A stretch of DNA of 64,000 bases from Betaproteobacteria bacterium SCN2 (GTDB lineage: Bacteria; Pseudomonadota; Gammaproteobacteria; Burkholderiales; Thiobacillaceae): contig WBSG01000004.1 in the NCBI GenBank assembly GCA_008923285.1, positions 62,001 to 126,000 of the forward strand, in the 5' to 3' direction. Position numbers and translations under genes: made by a program. A model generated the notes under the pieces. The model did no database searches, was not told the origin of the DNA, and saw only the letters and a program-made list of their open reading frames with translations. Below are positions 17,602 through 27,259 of this stretch, one piece after another; within the stretch, counting starts at the first letter, position 1; every line of letters starts with the position of its first letter.

Positions 17602-19401
17602 TTACTTTTCCCCGACCTGCAGGATGGCGAGAAAGGCCTCCTGCGGGATTTCCACGTTGCCGACCTGTTTCATGCGCTTCTTGCCTTCCTTCTGTTTTTC
17701 CAGCAGTTTCTTCTTGCGGCTGATGTCGCCGCCGTAGCACTTGGCCAGCACGTTCTTCCTCAGCGCCTTGACGTTTTCGCGCGCGATGATCTGCGCGCCG
17801 ATGGCCGCCTGCACCGCGACATCGAACATCTGGCGCGGGATCAGTTCGCGCATCTTGGCGGCCAGTTCGCGGCCGCGATAGACGGAATTCGAGCGGTGCA
17901 CGATCAGCGACAGCGCATCGACCTTGTCGCCATTGACCAGGATGTCGAGCTTGACCAGGTCAGCCGGGCGAAACTCCTTGAACTCGTAATCCAGCGAGGC
18001 ATAGCCGCGCGAGGTGGACTTGAGCCGGTCGAAGAAATCCATCACCACCTCGTTCATCGGCAGGTCGTATTTCAGCATGACCTGGTGGCCGACGTATTTC
18101 ATGTCCAGTTGCATGCCACGCTTCTGGTTGCATAGCGTCATCACGTTGCCGAGGTAGTCCTCGGGCACGAAAATGGTGGCGGTGATGATGGGCTCGAGGA
18201 TGGTCTCGATCTTGGACAGCTCCGGCAGCTTGGAGGGGTTTTCCACCTCGACCATGCTGCCGTCCTTCATCTGCACCTGGTACACCACGGTCGGCGCGGT
18301 GGTGATGAGGTTCTGGTCGAATTCCCGCTCCAGCCGCTCCTGCACGATGTCCATGTGCAGGAGGCCGAGGAAGCCGCAGCGGAAGCCGAAGCCGAGCGCC
18401 TGCGACACTTCCGGCTCGAACTGCAGGGCGGCGTCGTTCAGTTGCAGCTTTTCCAGCGCATCGCGCAGCGAATCGTAGTCGTGCGACTCCACCGGGTAGA
18501 GTCCGGCGAACACCTGCGACTGGATTTTCTTGAAACCGGGCAAGGCGCTGGCGGCAGGGCGGTCGGCCAGGGTCACGGTGTCGCCCACCTGGGCAGCCTT
18601 CAGTTCCTTGATGCCGGCGATGATGAAACCCACCTGGCCGGCGGAAAGCGCGTCCTTCTGCCGCGACTTGGGCGAGAACACGCCGACCTGCTCGCACAGA
18701 TAGCTCCCGCCGGTGGCCATGAGCCGGATCCTGTCCTTGGGCTTCAGCACGCCGTCGACCACGCGCACCAGCATGACCACGCCGACGTAGTTGTCGAACC
18801 AGGAATCGATGATCAGTGCCTTCAGCGGCGCAGCCTCGTCGCCGCGCGGCGACGGCACCTTGGCCACGACGGCTTCGAGGATGTCGGGAACGCCCATGCC
18901 GGTTTTCGCCGAGCAGCGCACGGCGTCGGTGGCATCGATGCCGACGATGTCCTCGATTTCCTGCGCCGCGCGGTCGGGATCGGCCGAGGGCAGGTCGATC
19001 TTGTTCAGCACCGGCACCACTTCCACGCCGAGATCGATGGCGGTGTAGCAATTGGCGACGGTCTGCGCCTCCACTCCCTGGGAAGCGTCCACTACCAGCA
19101 GGGCGCCCTCGCAGGCCGACAGCGAGCGGGAAACCTCGTAGGAAAAGTCCACGTGCCCCGGGGTGTCGATGAGGTTGAGGAAGTAGGTCTTGCCGTCCTT
19201 CGCCTTGTATTCGAGCGCGGCGGTCTGCGCCTTGATGGTGATGCCGCGTTCTTTTTCCAGGTCCATGGAATCCAGCACCTGGGCCTCCATTTCACGATCG
19301 GACAGGCCGCCGCACAAATGAATGATGCGGTCGGCCAGGGTGGACTTGCCGTGGTCGATGTGGGCGATGATGGAGAAGTTGCGGATCAGATTTTGCGACA
19401 C
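17602..19401 (-). CDS. lepA: Elongation factor 4 (LepA), ribosomal back-translocase
   Basis: LepA (599 residues) is a translational GTPase that back-translocates or assists ribosomes under stress. G1 [10 protein letters not shown]2 [10 protein letters not shown]3 DTPGHVDF and G4 NKIDLP are all present. EF-G-like domains and the unique C-terminal domain ending [15 protein letters not shown] follow. The start is GTG at 19401 with no visible Shine-Dalgarno, and it lies immediately behind a terminator-like hairpin, so a leaderless or read-through mode of expression is possible. Confidence 0.97.
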   Translation of the reverse strand: MSQNLIRNFSIIAHIDHGKSTLADRIIHLCGGLSDREMEAQVLDSMDLEKERGITIKAQTAALEYKAKDGKTYFLNLIDTPGHVDFSYEVSRSLSACEGALLVVDASQGVEAQTVANCYTAIDLGVEVVPVLNKIDLPSADPDRAAQEIEDIVGIDATDAVRCSAKTGMGVPDILEAVVAKVPSPRGDEAAPLKALIIDSWFDNYVGVVMLVRVVDGVLKPKDRIRLMATGGSYLCEQVGVFSPKSRQKDALSAGQVGFIIAGIKELKAAQVGDTVTLADRPAASALPGFKKIQSQVFAGLYPVESHDYDSLRDALEKLQLNDAALQFEPEVSQALGFGFRCGFLGLLHMDIVQERLEREFDQNLITTAPTVVYQVQMKDGSMVEVENPSKLPELSKIETILEPIITATIFVPEDYLGNVMTLCNQKRGMQLDMKYVGHQVMLKYDLPMNEVVMDFFDRLKSTSRGYASLDYEFKEFRPADLVKLDILVNGDKVDALSLIVHRSNSVYRGRELAAKMRELIPRQMFDVAVQAAIGAQIIARENVKALRKNVLAKCYGGDISRKKKLLEKQKEGKKRMKQVGNVEIPQEAFLAILQVGEK

Positions 19402-19428
19402 AAAAGAACGGGCACGTTTCCGTGCCCG
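19401..19428 (-). terminator. Intrinsic terminator of the rpoE-mucD-grx operon, abutting lepA
   Basis: On the minus strand CGGGCACG pairs perfectly with CGTGCCCG around a GAAA loop (19409-19428), followed by TTCTTTTG. It lies after the glutaredoxin-like gene and its T-tract runs into the GTG of lepA. Confidence 0.7.
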
Positions 19429-19464
19429 CCTGGGATTAGATAACTGCCCGGATTTTAACGGATT

Positions 19465-19719
19465 TCAGGCCTGTCCGGTAACCCAGTCCTGCAGCGCGGC
19501 AGGATCGAAGAAATGCCGGCAGATCTCGGCCTCGCCCGCCAGCAGCACCGGGATGTCCCAGCCGTAGCGGGCCTCCAGTTCGGGCTTGCCGGCGATGTCG
19601 ACCTCCTCGACGGCAAACTGGAAGCGGTCGGCCCAAGGGCTCAGGGCGGTCCGCATGTCCTCGCACAAGTGGCAGCCGTCCCGCCCCAGCAGGGTCAGCA
19701 CGCGGCGGGGTTCAGTCAT
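19465..19719 (-). CDS. Glutaredoxin family protein
   Basis: An 84-residue thioredoxin-fold protein. LLGRDGCHLCEDM at about 10-22 provides the redox motif CHLC, and the cis-Pro loop is IPVLLAGEAEI. It belongs to the glutaredoxin-like DUF836 group commonly found between mucD and lepA in betaproteobacteria. The probable role is thiol-disulfide exchange in the cytosol; no substrate is known. The ATG lies within the last codons of mucD (8-base overlap), so translation is coupled. Confidence 0.87.
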   Translation of the reverse strand: MTEPRRVLTLLGRDGCHLCEDMRTALSPWADRFQFAVEEVDIAGKPELEARYGWDIPVLLAGEAEICRHFFDPAALQDWVTGQA

Positions 19720-21124
19720 TGCTGCCGGTAATCTTGAGCGGGATGTACAGCGAGGAATCGCCGCGCCGTACCAGGATGGCGGCGCTCTTGCCGACCGCCA
19801 CCGCGCCGATCAGCCTGCGGAACTGCTCGACCGTGCGCACCTCGGTATTGTTCACGGCGAGAATGAGGTCGCCCTCGCGGATGCCGGCACGCAGCGCGTC
19901 GCCGGTGGCCTCCTGCACCAGCAGGCCGCCGCTCAGCCTGAGTTCCTTGCGCTGCTCTGACGTCAGTTCGGACAGCACCAGACCGCCGCGCGAATAGGAT
20001 TTCTGGTCGCCCGGCCCCAAGGCCACCTTGTCCTCGGCCGGCATTTCGCCGATGACGAGGCTCAGATCCTTGAGTCCGCCCTTGCGCCATACCTGCATCA
20101 CGGCCTTGGTGCCCGGCTTGGTATTGCCGACGATGCGCGGCAGGTCGCCCGAGCTTTCGATCGGCTTGCCGTCGAACTTGAGCACCACGTCGGAAACCAT
20201 CAGGCCGCCCTTGGCCGCCGGGCTGCCTTCCTGCACCTCGGCGATCAGCGCCCCGCGCGGCCGGTCGAGACCGAAGGATTCGGCGAGGTCGGAACTCACC
20301 TCCTGGATGACCACGCCCAGCCAGCCGCGCGAAACCTTGCCCGTGCTCTTGATCTGGGTGGCAACCTCCATGGCCAGGTCGATCGGGATGGCGAAGGAAA
20401 GCCCCTGGTAGCCGCCGCTGCGGCTGTAGATCTGCGAATTCACGCCGACCACCTCGCCTTTCAGGTTGAACAGCGGCCCGCCGGAATTGCCCGGATTGAC
20501 GGCAACGTCGGTCTGGATGAAGGGTACGTAGCTCTCGGAGGGCAGTGCGCGGCCCTTGGCGGAAACGATGCCGGAAGTCACGCTGTTCTCGAAGCCGAAG
20601 GGCGAGCCGATCGCCACCACGGCCTCGCCCACGCGCAGCTTGTCGGGATCGCCGATGGTCACGGTGGGCAGCTTGCTGGCATTGATCTTGATCACGGCGA
20701 TGTCGGTGCGCGTGTCGTAGCCAACCACCTTGGCGGTGAACTTGCGCTTGTCGATGAGCTTGACCGTCACTTCGTCGGCGCCCTGCACCACGTGCGCGTT
20801 GGTCATGATGTAGCCGTCGCCGCTGACGATGAAGCCGGATCCGGCGCCGCGCGCCGGGATCTCGCGCATCGGGCCGCCGGGCGGCATCGCGCCGGGCGGG
20901 AAGAAACGACGGAAGAAATCGTAGACATCGTCTTCCGGCAGTGGAAAGGCGCCCGGGGCGCGCTGCTGGACGATTTTCGTGGTGCTGATGTTGACCACCG
21001 CGGGGCCGTTCTTCTCGACCAGGTCGGCCACGTCCACCGCCGCGGCCCGCGCCGGCAATGCGAACAACGAGGCCGCCAACAGAAGAACAGCGCCGAACAG
21101 TCCGTTGGGAATGGATAGCTTCAT
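19712..21124 (-). CDS. mucD: Periplasmic serine protease, DegP/MucD type
   Basis: A 470-residue Do-family protease/chaperone that degrades misfolded envelope proteins. The signal peptide is MKLSIPNG...ALPARA. The trypsin-like domain has MTNAHVV (His), TDIAVIKI (Asp) and NPGNSGGPLFN (Ser); two PDZ domains follow (SRGWLGVVIQEVS and SGGLLVQEATGDALRAGI). The ATG at 21124 is preceded by AGAGGTTGGTC, a better site than the upstream in-frame ATG at 21142. It is fifth in the rpoE operon, consistent with sigma-E control. Confidence 0.95.
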   Translation of the reverse strand: MKLSIPNGLFGAVLLLAASLFALPARAAAVDVADLVEKNGPAVVNISTTKIVQQRAPGAFPLPEDDVYDFFRRFFPPGAMPPGGPMREIPARGAGSGFIVSGDGYIMTNAHVVQGADEVTVKLIDKRKFTAKVVGYDTRTDIAVIKINASKLPTVTIGDPDKLRVGEAVVAIGSPFGFENSVTSGIVSAKGRALPSESYVPFIQTDVAVNPGNSGGPLFNLKGEVVGVNSQIYSRSGGYQGLSFAIPIDLAMEVATQIKSTGKVSRGWLGVVIQEVSSDLAESFGLDRPRGALIAEVQEGSPAAKGGLMVSDVVLKFDGKPIESSGDLPRIVGNTKPGTKAVMQVWRKGGLKDLSLVIGEMPAEDKVALGPGDQKSYSRGGLVLSELTSEQRKELRLSGGLLVQEATGDALRAGIREGDLILAVNNTEVRTVEQFRRLIGAVAVGKSAAILVRRGDSSLYIPLKITGSND

Positions 21125-21135
21125 GACCAACCTCT

Positions 21136-21576
21136 TCAACATGATTTGGCGACTAGGGAAAATTCGTTGTCACGCCGCAGCATGACCGGCCGCCAGCCCC
21201 GCGATCCGGGCCAGGCCTTCTGCGCCAGCGCTGACAGCAGCAGGCCGGCGGCGGCGGCGATGACCGCGCCCGGGTCCGCGTACAGATGCTGGCCCGCCAG
21301 GCCACCCGCGATCAGCAGCAGCAGCGGCAGGCCGTACAGCCTGAACGCGGACTTCCACAACGCGCCGCCCGGTATGCCGATGATCACCCGCTCGCCTTCC
21401 CTGGCCTGCAACAGGTTGTCCACGGGAAAGGCGCGCTCGCGCCGGCCGAACAGGTCGGCGAGTCTGCGGGTCGAACAGCCGCCGCCGCTGCAGCTGCCGC
21501 AGCTGCCGGACTCGCGCGCCTCCACCCAGGCTAGCGCGCCATCGGTTTTCAGGACGATTGCGTGCTGTTCCAGCAT
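21136..21576 (-). CDS. rseC: SoxR-reducing system / sigma-E regulator RseC
   Basis: A 146-residue RseC/MucC homologue. The N-terminal domain has a Cys cluster CGSCSGGGCST (about 26-36) that could bind an iron-sulfur centre. Two membrane helices follow (LYGLPLLLLIAGGLAG and AVIAAAAGLLLSALA). RseC modulates sigma-E activity or SoxR reduction in enterobacteria; its role here is inferred from position between rseB and mucD. Confidence 0.9.
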   Translation of the reverse strand: MLEQHAIVLKTDGALAWVEARESGSCGSCSGGGCSTRRLADLFGRRERAFPVDNLLQAREGERVIIGIPGGALWKSAFRLYGLPLLLLIAGGLAGQHLYADPGAVIAAAAGLLLSALAQKAWPGSRGWRPVMLRRDNEFSLVAKSC

Positions 21577-21586
21577 CCCGGCACCG

Positions 21587-22534
21587 TTACCTTTTCTGCA
21601 CCGAATTCGCCGTTTCCAGCAGGGCGGCCGGAGGCACTTCGCCAATGGCAGTGATCTTGTGCCCTTCCACGCGCCGGCCATAGACGTTCATGGCGCCTTC
21701 GGTGGACAACCCCTCGATGCCGTCATGGCTGTCGAGTATCGGCTCGATGAACACGGACAGATTGCTCATGCCGTCGGAGTAGACGCTGTGCAGCACCGGC
21801 GTCTTGATGCCGGGCAGCGGGCGCATCGATTCGAGGATGCGCTCATAACCCGGCGGCGGGGTCAGCAGCCAGACATCGTCCAGCGCGCCCATGCCCAGAC
21901 CGGCCTCCTGCGTGCGCTTGCCGGCCATTTGCACGTCGAACAGCGCCTTGTCCGGGCGCTTGCCGATATCGACTTCGGAGAAAACGAAGGAGGAAACGCG
22001 CGCGCCGCGATTGTTCACGGTCTGCGACTTCAAGGGCAGCATGGTGGCGCGGTCTATCCAGATCATGTGCGTGTAGCGGTACTGGTCGCGCGGCTCGAGG
22101 ATGACGACCTGGCAATTGCGCCCGGCCACCTTTTCGCTGCCGCCCAGCCTGGGAATGTAGTGTTCGTTCAGCCGCGCCGGATTGTTGGGCACGACCGCCG
22201 GGAAGAAACGCTGCACGGCGCTCTTGTCGACGCGCACCGTCTTGCCGTCCGACAGATGGCAATAGACATCGTCGTTGATGCGGATGAATTCGCGATGCGG
22301 CCCGTCCAGCACCTCGATCTTCTGCGACTCCTTTTTGCCGTCGACACGATGCGATACACGCAGCACTTCGGCATGCTCGCCATGGCGATAAACGTAGGTG
22401 CCGGTGTAATTGAGCTGGTGCGCAGCCTTGTTGGCGCGATTGAGCCATTCGACCGCATCAGCGGCATGCGCAAGCTGGGCGCCCAGCACCAGGACCAGCA
22501 GCAGCGGGGTCAGCAATGCGGCCGGCAAGCTCAT
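21587..22534 (-). CDS. rseB: Sigma-E regulatory protein RseB/MucB
   Basis: RseB (315 residues) is periplasmic, binds RseA and shields it from site-1 proteolysis until mislocalised lipoproteins or LPS are sensed. The signal peptide ends LGAQLAHAA. The N-terminal LolA-like domain includes [19 protein letters not shown] and [17 protein letters not shown], and the smaller C-terminal domain contains [13 protein letters not shown], a MucB signature. The start overlaps rseA by four bases (ATGA). Confidence 0.94.
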   Translation of the reverse strand: MSLPAALLTPLLLVLVLGAQLAHAADAVEWLNRANKAAHQLNYTGTYVYRHGEHAEVLRVSHRVDGKKESQKIEVLDGPHREFIRINDDVYCHLSDGKTVRVDKSAVQRFFPAVVPNNPARLNEHYIPRLGGSEKVAGRNCQVVILEPRDQYRYTHMIWIDRATMLPLKSQTVNNRGARVSSFVFSEVDIGKRPDKALFDVQMAGKRTQEAGLGMGALDDVWLLTPPPGYERILESMRPLPGIKTPVLHSVYSDGMSNLSVFIEPILDSHDGIEGLSTEGAMNVYGRRVEGHKITAIGEVPPAALLETANSVQKR

Positions 22535-23037
22535 TGGGCCGGCTCGTCCTGGATCATCACTGCGTGCTGATAAGGCGAAGCCACCGCCATGGGCGAGAAC
22601 TCCTGGTGCGCCACCAGATAGGGCGCCATCTGCGCCTCCATGCTGCGCGGACGCTCGTTTTGCGCCATTTGCTGGGTCCCGGACGGGTTGCCGCCCATGC
22701 CGGGCATCAGGGTCACGACCGAAACCACTGCCAGCGATGCCGCCAGCACCATGGCCGCAGGCGCGGCATAGCGCCGCAGGCGCGGCGCCAGCACCGTGGG
22801 CTCGGCACCGAGGCGCTCGTGGAGGCCACGCGCGAAATCGCCGGAGAGGGCTGGCGTACCGCGCATGGCATCGCCAATGCCGTGATAAAGCGCCCAGCGT
22901 GCCTGGGCGGCCTCGTCCTGGCACAGCCGTCTGATGGCGGCCTCCAGTTCCCGGGTGTCGGTTTCACCGTCCATCAGGCTGGATAGCCAGTCGGTTTGAG
23001 AGTCTTCGGCCAGCGTCTGTTTGTGCAGGATTTGCAT
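22531..23037 (-). CDS. rseA: Anti-sigma-E factor RseA/MucA
   Basis: A 168-residue anti-sigma factor that holds RpoE at the inner membrane. The N-terminal cytoplasmic domain is typical ([20 protein letters not shown] ... [15 protein letters not shown]). One membrane helix ([20 protein letters not shown]) leads to a short periplasmic tail that would be cut by a DegS-type protease. The ATG at 23037 has GAGGTGG in front of it and is preferred over the GTG three codons earlier. It begins just after the rpoE stop. Confidence 0.93.
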   Translation of the reverse strand: MQILHKQTLAEDSQTDWLSSLMDGETDTRELEAAIRRLCQDEAAQARWALYHGIGDAMRGTPALSGDFARGLHERLGAEPTVLAPRLRRYAAPAAMVLAASLAVVSVVTLMPGMGGNPSGTQQMAQNERPRSMEAQMAPYLVAHQEFSPMAVASPYQHAVMIQDEPAQ

Positions 23038-23039
23038 CT

Positions 23040-23636
23040 TTACCACCTCTTGTCCTTGCTCGTGCCCAGCATGGGGCGAATTTTCTCCGCGATCGCCTCG
23101 CGCGCCCGGAAAATCCGCGAACGCACGGTGCCGATCGGGCAGTCCATCATTTGCGCGATCTCTTCATAGGACAGGCCCTCGATCTCGCGCAGGGTGATGG
23201 CCGTCCGCAATTCTTCCGGCAGCGCCTCGACTGCCTTGTTCACCGCAGCCGCGATCTGCTTGGTCTGCAGTTCGGCGTCCGGCGTGGCGATGTCGCGCAG
23301 CAGTTCGGCATCCTCGAAGCCCTCGGCTTCCTCGTTGCTGAACTCGGTCGTGGTCGGCGCCCGCCGCCCGCGCGCCACCAGATAATTCTTGGCCGTATTC
23401 ACCGCAATGCGATACAGCCAGGTATAGAACGCACTCTCGCCGCGAAATTGGGGCAGCGCGCGATAGGCCTTGATGAAGGACTCCTGCGTGATGTCCTCGA
23501 TCTCGGCCTGGTCGCGCACCATGCGCGACAGCAGGCGAGCGAGCTTGCGCTGGTATTTCATCACCAGCAGTTCAAAAGCCCGCTTGTCGCCTTTTTGCGC
23601 ACGTTCGACCAGTTCCTGGTCAAGCTCGCGATCCAC
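23040..23636 (-). CDS. rpoE: RNA polymerase sigma factor RpoE/AlgU
   Basis: An ECF sigma factor for envelope stress. Region 2 contains [18 protein letters not shown], region 2.4 [21 protein letters not shown], and region 4 [31 protein letters not shown] for the -35 element. I prefer the GTG at 23636 ([13 protein letters not shown]..., matching AlgU length) although GGGAGG is only 3 bases away; a TTG at 23651 is the alternative. A sigma-E-type promoter lies upstream, implying autoregulation. Product about 198 residues. Confidence 0.95.
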   Translation of the reverse strand: MDRELDQELVERAQKGDKRAFELLVMKYQRKLARLLSRMVRDQAEIEDITQESFIKAYRALPQFRGESAFYTWLYRIAVNTAKNYLVARGRRAPTTTEFSNEEAEGFEDAELLRDIATPDAELQTKQIAAAVNKAVEALPEELRTAITLREIEGLSYEEIAQMMDCPIGTVRSRIFRAREAIAEKIRPMLGTSKDKRW

Positions 23637-23695
23637 AATCCTCCCTGACAACGTCCTTGTTTTACTTATGTATTATGCGAGCGTATACCGCCTTT

Positions 23696-23722
23696 TCCGA
23701 CCCCGTCCTGCAAAAAAAGTTC
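23696..23722 (-). promoter_or_regulatory. Sigma-E-type promoter of rpoE
   Basis: On the minus strand: -35 GAACTT (23722-23717), 16-base spacer, -10 TCGGA (23700-23696). This follows the RpoE/AlgU consensus GAACTT-N16/17-TCTGA with one -10 mismatch, and it points into rpoE. Confidence 0.75.
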
Positions 23723-23771
23723 AGTCGGGCGAGGCCTGCGGCCTGTTCGCCTATATGATTAGCCTCCAATC

Positions 23772-25391
23772 ATGCACAACTGCGAAGTCCTCATCATCGG
23801 CAGCGGTCTGGCCGCGCTTACCACCGCGCTTCATCTTGCCGAGCACAAACACGTCACCATTCTGACCAAGCGCGAACTGCTGGACAGCGCCAGCGCCTGG
23901 GCACAGGGCGGCATCGCCGCGGTACTGGACAGTCACGACTCGGTGGAGGCCCACATCCGCGACACCCTGGTCGCCGGCGCCGGCCTGTGCGACGAGCACG
24001 TCACCCGCTTCGTGGTCAGCCAGGGCAAGGAAATGATCGACTGGCTGGCGGCGCAGGGCGTGGTGTTCACCCACGAGCCCAGGTCCGCCAGCTACCACCT
24101 CACGCGCGAAGGCGGCCACAGCGAGCGCCGCGTGGTGCACGCCGCCGACGCCACCGGACGCGTGGTGCAGACTTCGCTCGCCGAACGCATCCGCAGCCAC
24201 CCCAACATCACGCTGCTGGAAAACTACCTCGCCATCGACCTCATCACCGGGCGCCGCACCGGCGACGACGAGCGCCGCGTCTACGGCGTCTATGCGCTGA
24301 ACAATGACACCGGACGGGTGGAAACCTTCGCCGCCGGCTTTGTGGTGCTGGCCAGCGGCGGCGCCGGCAAGGTCTATCTCTACACCACCAACCCCGACAC
24401 CTCGACCGGCGACGGCATCGCCATGGCCTGGCGCGCGGGCTGCCGGGTAGGCAACATGGAATTCATCCAGTTCCATCCGACCTGCCTCTACCACCCGCAG
24501 ACCAAGTCCTTCCTCATCACCGAGGCGGTGCGCGGCGAGGGTGGAGTGCTCAAGCTGCCGGACGGCACGCGCTTCATGCCCGAGCACGACCCGCGCGCCG
24601 AACTGGCGACGCGCGACGTGGTGGCGCGCGCCATCGACTACGAGATGAAAAAGCGCGGCCTCGACTGCGTCTACCTCGATATCTCGCACAAGCCCGCCAA
24701 ATTCATCATCGAGCATTTCCCCAATATCTTCCGCCACCTGTCTGAACTGGGCATCGACATGACCCAGGAGCCGATCCCGGTGGTGCCGGCCGCGCACTTC
24801 AGCTGCGGCGGCGTGGTCACCGACATGTGGGGCTGCACCGACCTGTGCAACCTCTACGCCGTGGGCGAAGTCGCCTTCACCGGCCTGCACGGCGCCAACC
24901 GGCTGGCCTCGAACTCGTTGCTGGAATGCCTGGTGTTCGGCCGCGCCTGCGCGCGCCACATCCTGGAAAACAGCCCTTCGGAGTCCGACACCATCCCGGA
25001 ATGGGACGAGTCGCGCGTCACCGATGCCGACGAGGAAATCGTCATTTCGCACAACTGGGCCGAACTCAGGCGCTTCATGTGGGACTACGTCGGCATCGTC
25101 CGCACCAACAAGCGCCTGGCGCGGGCGGCGCATCGCATCCGCCTGCTGCAGGACGAGATCGACGAGTTCTACCAGAACTTCCGCGTGACCCACGACCTCA
25201 TCGAACTGAGGAACCTGGTGCTGACAGCGGACCTGATCGTGCGCTCGGCCATGCTGCGCCACGAAAGCCGCGGCCTGCACTACAGCCGAGACTATCCGGA
25301 AATGATGCCGGTGGGCGGCAACACCGTCATCAACCCGCGCCCCGGCCTGGTTTGCCCCGGCGTGTGCGAAGTGCTGATGCCTGAGCTGTAG
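23772..25391 (+). CDS. nadB: L-aspartate oxidase
   Basis: NadB (539 residues) oxidises aspartate to iminoaspartate, the first step of de novo NAD synthesis, with fumarate or oxygen as acceptor. The FAD dinucleotide motif [17 protein letters not shown] opens the protein, and [13 protein letters not shown] follows. The capping domain HPTCLYHP and the active-site block [18 protein letters not shown] are intact, as is [19 protein letters not shown]. It is divergent from rpoE across a 135-bp gap. nadA and nadC are not nearby. Confidence 0.97.
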   Translation: MHNCEVLIIGSGLAALTTALHLAEHKHVTILTKRELLDSASAWAQGGIAAVLDSHDSVEAHIRDTLVAGAGLCDEHVTRFVVSQGKEMIDWLAAQGVVFTHEPRSASYHLTREGGHSERRVVHAADATGRVVQTSLAERIRSHPNITLLENYLAIDLITGRRTGDDERRVYGVYALNNDTGRVETFAAGFVVLASGGAGKVYLYTTNPDTSTGDGIAMAWRAGCRVGNMEFIQFHPTCLYHPQTKSFLITEAVRGEGGVLKLPDGTRFMPEHDPRAELATRDVVARAIDYEMKKRGLDCVYLDISHKPAKFIIEHFPNIFRHLSELGIDMTQEPIPVVPAAHFSCGGVVTDMWGCTDLCNLYAVGEVAFTGLHGANRLASNSLLECLVFGRACARHILENSPSESDTIPEWDESRVTDADEEIVISHNWAELRRFMWDYVGIVRTNKRLARAAHRIRLLQDEIDEFYQNFRVTHDLIELRNLVLTADLIVRSAMLRHESRGLHYSRDYPEMMPVGGNTVINPRPGLVCPGVCEVLMPEL

Positions 25392-25394
25392 GGC

Positions 25395-25805
25395 TCAGCC
25401 CGGCAGCGCAGCCCATCGCAGCCAGACGCGCAGTTTCCTCAGCCCGTCGCTGTCGGCGCTGTCCCGCAGCAGGGCCATCCGGCGCATCCGCCCGTCATCC
25501 AGTTCAAGCCGCAGGCTCACCAGCCACGGCAGCACCACCGGCCGCCCCCTCATCCGCGCAGGCATCCATTCCCGCTCCAGCAGTTCGACCTGGCCGGACT
25601 GGCTCACGCGCAAGCCGCGCGGGGCGCTTGAAATTTCCCGCCACGCCCAGATCAGACTGGATGCCAATGCGAGGCTCAGCGCCGATTGCAGCCAGAGCGG
25701 CAGCACGGCAAGCCAGAGCCCGAGCAGGGCGAAGCCATGCGCGCAGGCCATCGCCGCCATATAAATCCGGGACGGGCGCAGGGTCAGTTCCAGCGGCAGA
25801 AACAT
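25395..25805 (-). CDS. YgfX-like inner membrane protein
   Basis: A 136-residue protein starting MFLPLELTLRPSRIYMAAMACAHGFALLGLW. It has two adjacent membrane helices (about 15-32 and 36-53) and a soluble tail with AWREISSAPRGLRVSQSGQVELL and MRGRPVVLPWLVSLRLE. This layout is that of YgfX/CptA, reported as a toxin-like protein linked to SdhE in enterobacteria. It is divergent from ygfZ with 37 bp between starts. sdhE is not in the window, so the toxin-antitoxin idea is not supported here. Confidence 0.72.
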   Translation of the reverse strand: MFLPLELTLRPSRIYMAAMACAHGFALLGLWLAVLPLWLQSALSLALASSLIWAWREISSAPRGLRVSQSGQVELLEREWMPARMRGRPVVLPWLVSLRLELDDGRMRRMALLRDSADSDGLRKLRVWLRWAALPG

Positions 25806-25842
25806 GTAGAATTTGCTGCATTCATACGAGGATTGCACCACC

Positions 25843-26877
25843 ATGATCTCTACCTGGCAAGACTTCCTGGCCCAGCAAGGCGCACGCATCGCCGAAGGCC
25901 GCGTGCTCGATTTCGGCAATCCGGCCGGGGAACTGGCGGCAGCGCAAACCGGCACGGTCATGGCGGACTTGTCGCAGCTGGGCCTGCTGGCCTTTTCCGG
26001 CGAGGATACCGCCGAGTTCCTGCAAAGCCAGTTCACCAACGACGTGCGCGGTCTGCACGCCGATGCCGCGGCCTGGAACGGCTACTGCTCGGCCAAGGGC
26101 CGCATGCTGGCGAATTTCCTGATGTGGAAGGATGGCGCCGATACCTGCCTGCAGATGTCGGGCGACATCCGCGAGGCGGTGCTGAAGCGGCTGAAAATGT
26201 TCATCCTGCGCGCCAAGGTCGTCGCCCGCGACGCCACCGAAGAGAAGGTGCGCCTGGTGCTGGCCGGCCCGCAGGCCGCAGCTGCGCTGATCGACGCCGG
26301 GTTGGCCGCGCCTGCAGGCGCAATGAAAACAAAATCCAGTGAACAGGGGCTCAGCGTGCGCCTCGGCGCGGACAAGTTCGTGCTCGCGCTCCCCGCCGAC
26401 AAGGCGTCCGCCATCTGGGCGGCGCTGGCGAAGCATGCCACCCCCGTGGGCACCGCGGTGTGGGACTGGCTCAGGCTTTCCAACGGCATCCCCATGATCG
26501 TCGCCAGGACCCAGGAGGAGTTCGTGCCGCAGATGGTGAACTGGGAGGTGCTCGGCGGCGTCAGCTTCCAGAAAGGCTGCTACCCCGGCCAGGAGATCGT
26601 CGCACGCACCCAGTATCTGGGCAAGCTCAAGCGCCGCATGTACCTCGCGCACCTGGACGGCGATGAGGCGCCCGCCGCCGGCGACAGTCTCTATACGCCG
26701 GACATGGACGGCCAGGCCTCGGGCATGGTGGTCAACGCCGCCCCCGCCCCGGGCGGCGGCTTCGACCTCCTGGCGGTGGCGCAGATCGAGTCCCTGGCGG
26801 CCGGCCAGCCCATCCACTGGAAAGCCGCGGACGGCCCGGTGCTCGCGCTCAAGGCCCAGCCCTACGCCCTGCCCTGA
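25843..26877 (+). CDS. ygfZ: Folate-binding Fe-S cluster protein YgfZ
   Basis: A 344-residue homologue of the glycine-cleavage T-protein, used with tetrahydrofolate in iron-sulfur cluster assembly/repair. The signature KGCYPGQEIVARTQYLGKLKRRMYL is near residues 244-268, with the catalytic Cys in KGCYPGQE. N-terminal TGTVMADLSQLGLLAFSGEDTAEFLQSQFTNDV is standard. The ATG at 25843 gives the expected N-terminus. The next small gene starts five bases after its stop. Confidence 0.94.
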   Translation: MISTWQDFLAQQGARIAEGRVLDFGNPAGELAAAQTGTVMADLSQLGLLAFSGEDTAEFLQSQFTNDVRGLHADAAAWNGYCSAKGRMLANFLMWKDGADTCLQMSGDIREAVLKRLKMFILRAKVVARDATEEKVRLVLAGPQAAAALIDAGLAAPAGAMKTKSSEQGLSVRLGADKFVLALPADKASAIWAALAKHATPVGTAVWDWLRLSNGIPMIVARTQEEFVPQMVNWEVLGGVSFQKGCYPGQEIVARTQYLGKLKRRMYLAHLDGDEAPAAGDSLYTPDMDGQASGMVVNAAPAPGGGFDLLAVAQIESLAAGQPIHWKAADGPVLALKAQPYALP

Positions 26878-26881
26878 TCCA

Positions 26882-27202
26882 TTGCATCACTATTACATCT
26901 ACTACCGCGTCAGCGCACGCAATGCGGACGAAGCGGAAACGCTCGTGCGCAGCATGCAGTCGCGCCTCGCCTGCCGCAGCGGCATCGCCGGCCGCCTGCT
27001 GAAAAAGCGCGACGAGCCGCTGCTGTGGATGGAGATATACGAACGCGTGGCCGATGCCGGGCGCTTCGAGCGCCTGCTCGATCAAGCGGTCGATGAGTTC
27101 GATCTTGCCATGTTCCTCGACGGCCCGCGCCTTGCCGAGTGTTTCCTCGGCGACAGCGTCCCGACGGCGGCTTGCGGCCGGGATTCCTCCCTGTCGCCTT
27201 AA
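26882..27202 (+). CDS. DUF4936 family protein
   Basis: About 106 residues. YYIYYRVSARNADEAETLVRSMQSRLACRSGIAGRLLKKR and TWMEIYE-like DEPLLWMEIYERV are features of the DUF4936 proteins found after ygfZ in betaproteobacteria. The fold is probably a ferredoxin-like alpha/beta dimer. The most likely start is TTG at 26882, five bases after the ygfZ stop. No function is known. Confidence 0.78.
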   Translation: MHHYYIYYRVSARNADEAETLVRSMQSRLACRSGIAGRLLKKRDEPLLWMEIYERVADAGRFERLLDQAVDEFDLAMFLDGPRLAECFLGDSVPTAACGRDSSLSP

Positions 27203-27259
27203 TGGTTTACACTTCCGGCGACTTTACCTACTGTCCCTTACCACGCGGAGGAAACAACA

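Noticed and set aside
25395-26877. ygfX-ygfZ divergent pair as a toxin-antitoxin system
   Set aside because: The reported antitoxin is SdhE, which is not in the window; YgfZ is an Fe-S housekeeping protein.
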